Below, one piece after another: positions 48,791 to 55,328 of a stretch of 55,328 nucleotides of DNA. The translations under genes were made by a program, and so were the position numbers. The stretch's first letter is position 1. Every line of letters begins with the position of its first letter. The DNA is from CAYLLN01 sp036496265. GTDB lineage: Bacteria > Planctomycetota > Planctomycetia > Pirellulales > Pirellulaceae. Location of the stretch: assembly GCA_036496265.1 (NCBI GenBank), contig DASXLL010000011.1, positions 1 through 55,328 of the forward strand, read 5' to 3'. The notes beneath the pieces were generated by a model that saw nothing but the letters and a program-made list of their open reading frames with translations, was not told the DNA's origin and did no database searches.

Positions 48791-51700
48791 ATGCGACGGT
48801 CTGTCAGGTTGATTTTGATCGCGGTTGGCATTTGCTGTGAGTCGGTATGCACGCAGCCGTTTGTTCAATCGGCTGACGACTGGGAGATGACGAAGCCGCT
48901 GTCGCCGGAGGAATCGCTGAAGGCAATGCATGTGCGGCCGGGGATGAAAATTGAACTGGTGGCGGCGGAGCCGTTGGTGGTTGATCCGGTGGCGTTCGAT
49001 TGGGGACCGGATGGGCGGCTGTGGGTGGTGGAGATGCGGGATTATCCGAGCGGGATTACGTGGAAGAAGGAAGGGGATGAATTTGGTAAGCCGGGGGGGC
49101 GGGTGAAGGTGTTGACCGATGTGGACGGCGATGGGAAGTATGACAAGGCAACGGTTTTTTTGGATGAGATTCCGTTTCCGACAGGGGTGAAGGTGTGGCG
49201 AAAAGGGATTCTGGTTACTGCGGCGCCGGAAATTCTCTACGCCGAAGACAAAGACGGTGATGACAAAGCGGACGAGCGGAAAGTGCTGTATCGCGGATTT
49301 GGGGAAGGGAATCAGCAGCACCGGGTGAATGGTTTGCGGTGGGGGCTGGATAATTGGTTGTATGTGGGGAATGGGGATAGCGGGGGGGTGATTCGAGCAA
49401 TGGGGGCGCTTAGTAGCCCTCACGCTCCGCGTGAGGAGCCCAATGCGAAGGCCAACGCTAATGCTAGCGCCGGGCACGTCTCGCGGAGCGAGACGGCTAC
49501 ACTGACGGAGGTCAATGTTGCGGGGCGGGATTTGCGGATTCGGCCGGATACGGGAGAGTTGGAAGCGGTGAGCGGCAATACGCAGTTTGGCCGCGAATGC
49601 GATGACTGGGGAAATTGGTTCGGGAACAATAATAGCAATCCGCTGTGGCACTACGCGCTTGACGATCGTTATCTGCGTCGCAATCCGTTTTTCGCGCCGC
49701 CGCCGGTGAAGAAGGATGTGTCGGTGACGCCGGGTGCTGCGCCGGTCTATCCGCGCAGCAAGACGTTGAAGCGATTCAACGACGATAACAAGGCGAATCG
49801 GTATACGTCGGCGTGCGGGCCGACGATTTATCGTGATGAGCTGCTCGGGGCGGAGTTCTATAACAACTACTTTGTGTGCGAGCCCGTTCACAATCTCGTG
49901 TCGCGCGAGATTATGACGGCGCAGGGGAGCACTTTCACCAGCCGGCGGGCGGATGATGAGAAGCAGAGCGAGTTTTTGGCTTCGGAGGACAACTGGTTTC
50001 GGCCGAGCATGTGCCGCACGGGGCCGGATGGGGCGCTGTGGGTGGCGGATATGTATCGCTTTGTGATTGAGCATCCGAAATGGATTCCGTCGGCGGCGCA
50101 GGCGAAGCTCGATATGCGGGCGGGGGATGATAAGGGGCGGATTTATCGGATTTATCCGGAGGGGAAGCAGCCGCGACGGATCGCGCGTCTCGACTATTTT
50201 GAAACCGTTGAACTCGTTGCAGCGTTGGACACCTCAAACGGCCCACAGCGGGATTTGGTCCAACAGATGCTGGTTTGGCGGCGCGACAAGGCGGCGATTG
50301 AGCCGCTTCGAAAGCTCGCGTCGAGTGCCCATCGCCCGCAGACGCGATTGCAGGCCCTCTGCACGTTGGAAGGGTTGGGTGGGCTATCCATGAAGGTCAT
50401 GCGGGACGCTTTTGACGACGCGCATTTTGCCGTTCGCCGGCAGGCCGTGCGGATTGCTGAGTCGCGGCTGAACGAATGGCCTGAGTTGGCCGCCAGCATG
50501 GATTTTCTGGCGAGTGACAAAGACTCTTTCGTAAAGGTTCAGGTTGCGTATTCGCTCGGCGAATGGAATGACCGCGAGCGTGCCAGCGGACTGACGAAAC
50601 TTCTGCTGGCGAACACCGATGATTCCTATTTAATGGCTGCCGCGCTGAGTTCGGTCAATAAGGAAACGATCGGCAAAGTGCTGAGCGATGTTTTGGCCGC
50701 GGGTGAAGGGGCCAGCGGCCTCCGGGATCGAGTATTGAGCATGGCTGCGGCCATGGGTCAAGACGAAGCTTTGGTCACGTCGGTGAAGGCTATTTTGCAA
50801 CCGCAACCCAGCACGGAGTATTCGCCCTGGCAGTTCACAACCATCGCGACGATTCAGGAATCGCTGGCTCGCCGGAAGACGGATTTGCGCAAATTGCTCG
50901 ACTCTACGGGTCAAGCTCAACTCGACGCCCTGGTGAAAAATGCCTGGCAAATTGTGGTCGCAGAGGCGGGTCAGCCAAACCCGACCGTGGAACCCTTCGC
51001 GATTGCCGCCATGTCGGTCCTGGGCCGCGGACTCTCTGGACAAAATGAGCAAGTGCATGTGGGTGTGTTAACGTCGCTGCTCGCGCCCCGATATTCGCCG
51101 GAAATTCGCGCGGCGTCCGTTGCCTCGTTAGTCCGCACCGGCAAATCCTTTGTCCCCACGTCGTTGCTCGCGGGATGGTCAGCTCACGGCCCGGCTCTAC
51201 GCACCCAAATCCTCGATGCCCTCGCCACTCGTGAAGATTGGTCGCTGGCGCTGCTTTCGGCCGTGGAAAGCGGTGACATTCCGGCGTCGCAGTTTGATGC
51301 TCGGCGGCGGCAGCAGTTTGTTGCGGCGCGGAGTAAGGCGGTGCGGGAAAAGGCAGAGAAGGTTTTGGCGGGGGCGGTTGATCCGAACCGGCAGAAGTTG
51401 GTGGAGACGTATTTGGCGGCGGCGAAGGGGGCTAGTGGAGATGCGGATAAGGGAAGAGCGGCGTTTGTGAAGCGGTGTGCGAATTGTCATAAGCTGGAAG
51501 GGGCGGGAAATGCGGTGGGGCCGGATTTGGCGCCGCTGACGGGGCGACCGGCGGATTATTTGCTGACGTCGATTCTCGATCCCAACCGGGCGGTGGAAGA
51601 CCGGTATGTCGAATATGTGGCACTGACGACGGACGGAAGGCAGTTGACGGGGATTTTGTTGGAAGAAACGGGGGCGAGTTTGACGTTGGCTGCGCCGGAG

Positions 51701-52288
51701 GGCAAGAAGTTTACGATTCCGCGGGGGGAGTTGGAGCAGATTAAAAGCAGCGGGAAGTCGTTGATGCCGGAGGGGATTGAGCGGGATGTGTCGGCGGCGG
51801 AGATGGTGGATATTTTGGCGTATCTTAAAAAGGCAGCGCCCGAGCCGAAGCATTTGGCGCTGAATCAGCCGGAGGTTGTGCAGCCGTTCAATGATGGGTC
51901 GATTCGGCTGTTTGCTTCGAACTGTCGGGCGTATGGGCCGACGATCAAGATGGAGGAGCAGTTTCATGCCTTGGGGTGGTGGAACAGCACGGATGATTAT
52001 TGTGCGTGGTCGTTTGATGTTTCGCCGGGCGGTGCTGGTGATTATCGAGTGACACTGGAGTATTCTTGTGCCGAGAATTCGGCGGGTAACACGGTGGTGG
52101 TGGAAGCGAACGGACAGTCGCTGACTGGAAAGGTCGTCAGCAGCGGTGGGTGGGAAAAATATCGCGGGTGGAACATTGGAACGCTGAAGCTGGCGGAGGG
52201 ACGCAATGAACTTGTCGTGCGGAGTAGTGGGCCGATTAAGAATGCGTTGTTTGATTTGGGAGGGATGCGGTTGGTGCCCGTGCGGTGA
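48791..52288 (+). CDS. PVC-type membrane-bound dehydrogenase with HEAT and cytochrome c domains
   Basis: An 1165-residue exported protein of the planctomycete membrane-bound dehydrogenase type. The signal peptide is short. Residues about 40-440 form a sorbosone/glucose-dehydrogenase-like beta-propeller (GPDGRLWVVEMRDYPSG, GLRWGLDNWLYVGNGD, CRTGPDGALWVADMYRFVIE). HEAT-like repeats follow (about 470-840). A cytochrome c domain has the haem site Cys896-x2-Cys899-His900 (CANCHKLEGAGNAVGPDL) and Met in SLMPEG. The C-terminal 130 residues are a beta domain possibly for sugar binding. It carries an insert SSPHAPREEP..GHVSRSETAT translated from a palindromic element. Substrate is probably a sugar or alcohol, with electrons passed to the haem. 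Confidence 0.92.
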   Translation: MRRSVRLILIAVGICCESVCTQPFVQSADDWEMTKPLSPEESLKAMHVRPGMKIELVAAEPLVVDPVAFDWGPDGRLWVVEMRDYPSGITWKKEGDEFGKPGGRVKVLTDVDGDGKYDKATVFLDEIPFPTGVKVWRKGILVTAAPEILYAEDKDGDDKADERKVLYRGFGEGNQQHRVNGLRWGLDNWLYVGNGDSGGVIRAMGALSSPHAPREEPNAKANANASAGHVSRSETATLTEVNVAGRDLRIRPDTGELEAVSGNTQFGRECDDWGNWFGNNNSNPLWHYALDDRYLRRNPFFAPPPVKKDVSVTPGAAPVYPRSKTLKRFNDDNKANRYTSACGPTIYRDELLGAEFYNNYFVCEPVHNLVSREIMTAQGSTFTSRRADDEKQSEFLASEDNWFRPSMCRTGPDGALWVADMYRFVIEHPKWIPSAAQAKLDMRAGDDKGRIYRIYPEGKQPRRIARLDYFETVELVAALDTSNGPQRDLVQQMLVWRRDKAAIEPLRKLASSAHRPQTRLQALCTLEGLGGLSMKVMRDAFDDAHFAVRRQAVRIAESRLNEWPELAASMDFLASDKDSFVKVQVAYSLGEWNDRERASGLTKLLLANTDDSYLMAAALSSVNKETIGKVLSDVLAAGEGASGLRDRVLSMAAAMGQDEALVTSVKAILQPQPSTEYSPWQFTTIATIQESLARRKTDLRKLLDSTGQAQLDALVKNAWQIVVAEAGQPNPTVEPFAIAAMSVLGRGLSGQNEQVHVGVLTSLLAPRYSPEIRAASVASLVRTGKSFVPTSLLAGWSAHGPALRTQILDALATREDWSLALLSAVESGDIPASQFDARRRQQFVAARSKAVREKAEKVLAGAVDPNRQKLVETYLAAAKGASGDADKGRAAFVKRCANCHKLEGAGNAVGPDLAPLTGRPADYLLTSILDPNRAVEDRYVEYVALTTDGRQLTGILLEETGASLTLAAPEGKKFTIPRGELEQIKSSGKSLMPEGIERDVSAAEMVDILAYLKKAAPEPKHLALNQPEVVQPFNDGSIRLFASNCRAYGPTIKMEEQFHALGWWNSTDDYCAWSFDVSPGGAGDYRVTLEYSCAENSAGNTVVVEANGQSLTGKVVSSGGWEKYRGWNIGTLKLAEGRNELVVRSSGPIKNALFDLGGMRLVPVR
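49413..49500 (+). repeat. Cloverleaf-like palindromic element inside the dehydrogenase gene
   Basis: GTAGCC (49413-49418) and GGCTAC (49495-49500) can close three hairpins: CCTCACGC-TCC-GCGTGAGG (49418-49436), CGCTA-ATGC-TAGCG (49456-49469) and GTCTCGC-GGA-GCGAGAC (49478-49494). The whole is in frame and adds about 29 residues to the propeller domain, after a short Gly/Ala-rich loop. Confidence 0.8.
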
Positions 52289-52324
52289 GTAGGTGAGTGG
52301 TGAGCGGTAGGAAAGGTGTTTTTG

Positions 52325-53434
52325 ATGCGGGAAGTTTTGAGAGAATTGGTGGCGGCGATGAATGCGGGGCGGGCGGTGGCGTGGTGCCGGCTGGTGGAGA
52401 CGCGTGGGAGTACGCCGCAGAAGGCGGGGGCGGCGATGCTGGTGCGGGAGGATGGTTCGCAGGCGGGGACGCTGGGAGGTGGTTGCGTCGAGGCCGAGGT
52501 TAAGCGGCGGGCGCTGGGGCTGTTGGCCGAGAATAGGTCCGAGGTTTGCACGTTTCAGCTCGATAGCGATTATGGATGGGACGATGGATTGATTTGCGGC
52601 GGGCGGATGAAGATTTTGGTCGAGCCGATTGCGGCGGGTTCGCACAATGCGTATTTCGAGCGGCTGGCGGCGTTTGTGGAGCGTGGGGAGGGTTGTACTG
52701 AGGCGCTGGTGTTCGATGATGAGGCGAGTGGTTTGGCTGCGCCGGATGGAATGTTGTTTGATGGCGATGGCAAGTTGGTGGCGCGGTTGCGGAACATTAA
52801 AGATGAGGAGGCCAATCGCGGGGCACGGAACGCCACGGAGGGCGTTCCCTACAGCGCTGTCATTGATGCGCTGAGACCGCTGGCGGATCGGCCGCGGGCT
52901 TATGCGGCGCGGGGGGTGGCTTATTTGCCGGTGCTGCAGCGCTGCCGCTTGGTGATTGTGGGTGGCGGACATGTGGGGAAGGCGGTGGGGGAGTTGGCCG
53001 CGGATTTGGATTTTGATGTGTGGGTGGTTGATGATCGGCCGGAGTATGTGGCGGAGGAGCGGTTTCCGCGGGCTGAGCGGCGGATTAGTGGGCCGATTGA
53101 GCGGGTGTTGCCGGATTTGGAGATCACGTCGGATACTTATTGCTTGATCGTGACGCGCGGGCACAGTCACGATCAGGAGGCGTTGTTTCATTTGGCCAAT
53201 CGCGGGGCGAGGTACGTCGGGCTGATTGGCAGCCGGCGGAAGATCAAGATGATTTTTGAGAACCTGGCGGCAGAAGGGGTGTCGCGGGAAGCGCTGGCGA
53301 AGGTTTATGCTCCGCTAGGAATTGATATTGGCTCACAAACGGTGCCGGAGATCGCGGTGAGTATTTGTGCGGAGCTAATTGCTCATCGGAATCTGGGTCA
53401 TATTCCCGGTCGAGCAGCGGCGATTGAATTTTGA
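52325..53434 (+). CDS. XdhC/CoxI-family protein
   Basis: A 369-residue protein with both XdhC/CoxI domains: the N-terminal part with VETRGSTPQKAGAAML and GTLGGGCVEAEV (the key Cys54), and a C-terminal Rossmann part with VIVGGGHVGKAV and GLIGSRRK. XdhC proteins bind molybdenum cofactor and insert it, sulfurated, into xanthine-dehydrogenase-type enzymes. No such enzyme lies in the window. AGGAAAGG before the ATG at 52325 fixes the start. A palindromic insert is translated as GARNATEGVPYSAV (about residues 166-179), between the two domains. Confidence 0.92.
   Translation: MREVLRELVAAMNAGRAVAWCRLVETRGSTPQKAGAAMLVREDGSQAGTLGGGCVEAEVKRRALGLLAENRSEVCTFQLDSDYGWDDGLICGGRMKILVEPIAAGSHNAYFERLAAFVERGEGCTEALVFDDEASGLAAPDGMLFDGDGKLVARLRNIKDEEANRGARNATEGVPYSAVIDALRPLADRPRAYAARGVAYLPVLQRCRLVIVGGGHVGKAVGELAADLDFDVWVVDDRPEYVAEERFPRAERRISGPIERVLPDLEITSDTYCLIVTRGHSHDQEALFHLANRGARYVGLIGSRRKIKMIFENLAAEGVSREALAKVYAPLGIDIGSQTVPEIAVSICAELIAHRNLGHIPGRAAAIEF
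52827..52848 (+). repeat. Hairpin inside the xdhC-like gene (translated)
   Basis: GGAACGCC (52827-52834) and GGCGTTCC (52841-52848) form a perfect 8-bp stem with a 6-nt loop. It encodes the RNATEGVP part of the protein, in the linker between the XdhC domains. Confidence 0.75.
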
Positions 53435-53472
53435 GCCTAAGTTCTCGGCGGAATGTTAAACCCTCACCCTAA

Positions 53473-53493
53473 CCCTCTCCCAGAGGGAGAGGG
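53473..53493. terminator. Hairpin CCCTCTCCC-AGA-GGGAGAGGG
   Basis: A perfect 9-bp stem with a 3-nt loop, preceded by CCCTCACCCTAA, between the convergent xdhC-like and ceramidase-like genes. From memory, intergenic palindromes of this kind are common in many bacterial genomes. It can serve both genes as terminator, though no T tract follows. Confidence 0.55.
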
Positions 53494-53522
53494 GAGGGTC
53501 GTTCGGCCACATTCGGCCCAAC

Positions 53523-54944
53523 TCAAGTGGCAAGCAGGGATTTGATGCCGGTGGTGAGGATGTCGTCGATGGCGTCGGAGCAGTTGGCGACGGAGACTTC
53601 GTAGCCGCCTTGTGGGTAGGCTTCTTTTAGGGGGATGTACCAGGGGCCGCCATCGCCGTAGGCGGCGGTGGCGAGGAAGCGGCCGGTGGCCAGTTGCTGG
53701 GCGCGGAGCTGATATTCGACGAAGCACTCGGCGGGGAGGTGGAGGAGAGAAACGGCAGGCTGGAAGGCTGTCCTACTAGAGCCGGGCCCACTGAGGTCGA
53801 GGGCGCTGAGGATGATGGGGGTGCGTTTTTCGAGGCGGTCGATGTAGCCGAGGGTCATGGCGGGGCGGATGCGATTGGCGGCGACGTTTTTGGTATTGGC
53901 GAGCATCTCGCGAAGCTTGGTGGGGTCGAAGGCGGGGTTCAGCGGGGGCAGGATTTCGTGTGTGCGCCAGCGGGCGGTTTGGACGGCGGTTGGTTTGAGC
54001 GTTTTTTCGGCGGCGGAGATGCTGGCATAAATGCGATCGGTCAATTGAATGCGGGCTTCGGGTGAGCCGTCGTTGTATTTGCCGGCGGCGATGTTTCCTG
54101 CGCAGCCGGTGAAGTAGAGGTGGGTGCAGGCGGGTTGCTCGCGCTGGATTTGCTTGCGGGCGAGGCCGACGAAGTCGCTGCTGACGTGGCCTGCTCCGTA
54201 ATGGCTCATGGGATGCGTGGCGTAGTAGTGGCAGGCGACGATTTTTTCCGGGCCGCTTTTTTCGTTGCCGCTGTAGAAGGCGACGGTTTTGAGCAGCGGA
54301 TCGATCAAACCTTCCGGCAATGCGATTAGTTCGACGTCTTTGCAGGAGCTGCCGCGCATTTTGCCGATTTTGCCGGCGGCGGTGATTTGCACGCGGCGAT
54401 TGGAGGCGACTTTTTCGACGGTCGCTTCGCCGTGGGCGATGTGCGTGACGGGGCGGGCGAGGGGAATGGCGACTTTGATGGCTCGCTTGGCGCGGTCGAG
54501 GCAGGCGCGGAAGAAATCGACTTCGACGACCTGCAGGCCGGCGTGTTGCGCTTCGACGAGGCGCTCGGCGTGCAGGCAGACGAAGGGGGCGTCGTGCTGG
54601 TGGACGCATTGGACGGCGACGCGGTCGGGAGTGGTGCCGGCCGCTTCGGCCAGGGCGGTGCGCCAGGCGACGTGGGCCTCGTTCAAGATGCCGGTCCAAT
54701 CGACGGCGCAAATGACAATGGGATCGCCGGCACCGAGGAGGACGAAGCCGATGGCTTCGAGCTCGTCATCGCAATCGACGGCGGGTTTGATCCAGCCGCC
54801 GCAGAGGGGATGGCCGACGGGGGGCGTGACGTCGAAGCGGAAGGGAGCGATGAGGAGATTTGTGGGCTCGGCGGCGGCTGAGTGGGAAGCCGCGGCTGCT
54901 GCGGCGAGGGCGGAGGATTGGAGGAAGGTGCGTCGGGTGAGCAT
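53523..54944 (-). CDS. Tat-exported neutral ceramidase-like protein
   Basis: A 473-residue exported protein. A twin-arginine signal, TRRTFLQSSALAAAAAAS, starts at residue 3 and the mature part begins after SAAAE. The mature sequence follows the neutral/alkaline non-lysosomal ceramidase pattern: IAPFRFDVTPPVGHPLCGG, GIGxxL-like early strands, QCVHQHDAP with metal-binding His, HYYATHPMSHYG with more His, LYFTGCAGNIAAGKYN, and AAYGDGGPWYIP with the conserved Tyr near the end. It may hydrolyse amide-linked lipids or serve another amidase role; planctomycetes have many copies. A repeat-derived insert (SSRTAFQPAVS) is present near residue 390. Start chosen at 54944, directly at the Tat motif. Confidence 0.88.
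   Translation of the reverse strand: MLTRRTFLQSSALAAAAAASHSAAAEPTNLLIAPFRFDVTPPVGHPLCGGWIKPAVDCDDELEAIGFVLLGAGDPIVICAVDWTGILNEAHVAWRTALAEAAGTTPDRVAVQCVHQHDAPFVCLHAERLVEAQHAGLQVVEVDFFRACLDRAKRAIKVAIPLARPVTHIAHGEATVEKVASNRRVQITAAGKIGKMRGSSCKDVELIALPEGLIDPLLKTVAFYSGNEKSGPEKIVACHYYATHPMSHYGAGHVSSDFVGLARKQIQREQPACTHLYFTGCAGNIAAGKYNDGSPEARIQLTDRIYASISAAEKTLKPTAVQTARWRTHEILPPLNPAFDPTKLREMLANTKNVAANRIRPAMTLGYIDRLEKRTPIILSALDLSGPGSSRTAFQPAVSLLHLPAECFVEYQLRAQQLATGRFLATAAYGDGGPWYIPLKEAYPQGGYEVSVANCSDAIDDILTTGIKSLLAT
53754..53773 (-). repeat. Diverged GGCAGGCT hairpin inside the ceramidase-like gene (translated)
   Basis: GGCAGGCT-GGA-AGGCTGTC pairs with one mismatch and one wobble, and matches the intergenic hairpin at 31204-31222 in its left arm. 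In the minus-strand gene it encodes the RTAFQPA part of the protein. Confidence 0.55.
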
Positions 54945-54952
54945 AGGGGTCA

Positions 54953-54980
54953 GTCCAAGGTCCAAAGTCCAAAGTTAAGG
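54953..54980. repeat. Heptanucleotide array, GTCCAAA type
   Basis: Four contiguous 7-bp units: GTCCAAG, GTCCAAA, GTCCAAA, GTTAAGG. They are the reverse-complement family of the array at 34025-34052. The array ends 9 bp before the Tat-signal start codon on the minus strand, so it occupies the 5' leader. Confidence 0.7.
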
Positions 54981-55002
54981 TTCAGGGGTCAGGGAAGCGC
55001 GT

Positions 55003-55041
55003 CGCTAAAGTTGGAATTTTTTTGTGCGGGGAACTTTAGCG
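55003..55041. repeat. Inverted repeat CGCTAAAGTT / AACTTTAGCG
   Basis: A perfect 10-bp inverted repeat with a 19-bp T-rich spacer, about 60-100 bp upstream of the ceramidase-like gene. It could be an operator or a hairpin. Confidence 0.45.
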
Positions 55042-55328
55042 CGGGTTGTAAGTTGTTAGGGGTTGGGGAGTTTCGAAATACTGTTCAGTTAGCAGGTAAT
55101 TAAACTTTAGGGTTTCTTTAGTGGGGGTCGTTGGGGTGGAACGTGGCTGACGAGGCAGAGCCTCGGGTTAGTGCGTGCCCAGGGAGGACCCTGAGGTGGA
55201 CCCCAATTGTTGGACAGGTTTTGGGGTTGGTTAAGGTGAGACCAACGGCCCGCGAAGACCCCTCACAGGTCTCGCGCGGCCGTGGGGCTACGGACACGTA
55301 TCGGGTCAGAAAAGCGGTTTCCTGAGTA

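Larger units (their letters stand above)
54945..55328. other. Right edge: repeats, no gene recognised
   Basis: No convincing gene is visible upstream of the ceramidase-like gene to the window end. The stretch holds a heptanucleotide array (54953-54980) and an inverted repeat (55003-55041). Open frames here have no recognisable motif. Confidence 0.5.

Noticed and set aside
48554..50074. 506-codon open frame on the minus strand
   Set aside because: It covers the start of the dehydrogenase gene and the end of its upstream neighbour. Composition is low-complexity and there is no start context, so it is an antisense shadow.
51197..53191. 664-codon open frame on the minus strand
   Set aside because: It is the opposite strand of the dehydrogenase and XdhC genes. 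The Pro/Arg/His-rich translation has no motif, and the frame stays open only because of the codon bias of the real genes.
7430..54980. Heptanucleotide arrays as CRISPR
   Set aside because: The units are 7 bp with no unique spacers, and no cas gene is present.
55131..55325. Gene at the right edge
   Set aside because: The 64-codon frame has no motif and lies in repeat-rich DNA.

Overview
This window almost certainly comes from a planctomycete of the Pirellulales type. The genome is GC-rich. Taxon-typical genes include a PVC-type membrane-bound dehydrogenase carrying a haem domain (48791-52288), a BBP7-family barrel protein with a Cys-rich segment (43905-45329), Tat-exported Gfo/Idh/MocA and ceramidase-like proteins, a ccsBA fusion and many large secreted proteins of unknown function. 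Genes lie singly or in short runs on both strands. The spaces between them are full of short palindromes and heptanucleotide arrays.

Layout. 523-1655: a DUF188 protein and a hemolysin-III membrane protein. 1868-6539: pstSCA (minus strand), divergent from an OprP/OprO-like porin (plus strand), with a Pho-box-like 7-4-7 direct repeat between them; no pstB or phoU is adjacent. 6574-7464: a decayed PhoH-type PIN fragment, a tRNA-like remnant and a ferredoxin. 7471-12315: two PIN-toxin/antitoxin pairs around dapL, a glycosyltransferase and an AhpD-like protein. 12439-17130: glgX, a polytopic membrane protein and bshB1. 17330-20653: sucC, sucD, then a DUF4160/DUF2442/Uma2 cluster. 20760-29149: an oxidoreductase, a lipid-anchored nitrilase-family protein, HEAT repeats, a protein that resembles BshC, and an Eis-like acetyltransferase. 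29420-38905: a same-strand run of envelope genes (small secreted protein, membrane-tethered HTH protein, two lipoproteins), the 1266-residue ccsBA fusion and a Mn-type superoxide dismutase. 38948-54944: glycerate 2-kinase, an 894-residue secreted protein, BBP7, a degenerate GGDEF protein, the haem dehydrogenase, XdhC and a ceramidase-like protein.

Functional themes. Phosphate uptake is laid out as outer-membrane porin plus periplasmic binding protein plus inner-membrane permeases, probably under shared Pho control. bshB1 and the BshC-like gene suggest bacillithiol-type thiol chemistry. CcsBA would mature periplasmic c-type cytochromes such as the haem domain of the 1165-residue dehydrogenase.

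The most striking observation is the repeat landscape. At least ten loci carry tandem 7-bp repeats of five different core sequences, often as two inverted arrays. Several palindromic elements, and one heptad array, lie in frame inside five protein-coding genes and are translated into short inserts. This resembles the palindromic coding elements of Rickettsia and the heptanucleotide STRR repeats of cyanobacteria. All functional calls are from sequence reading only; no database search was run.
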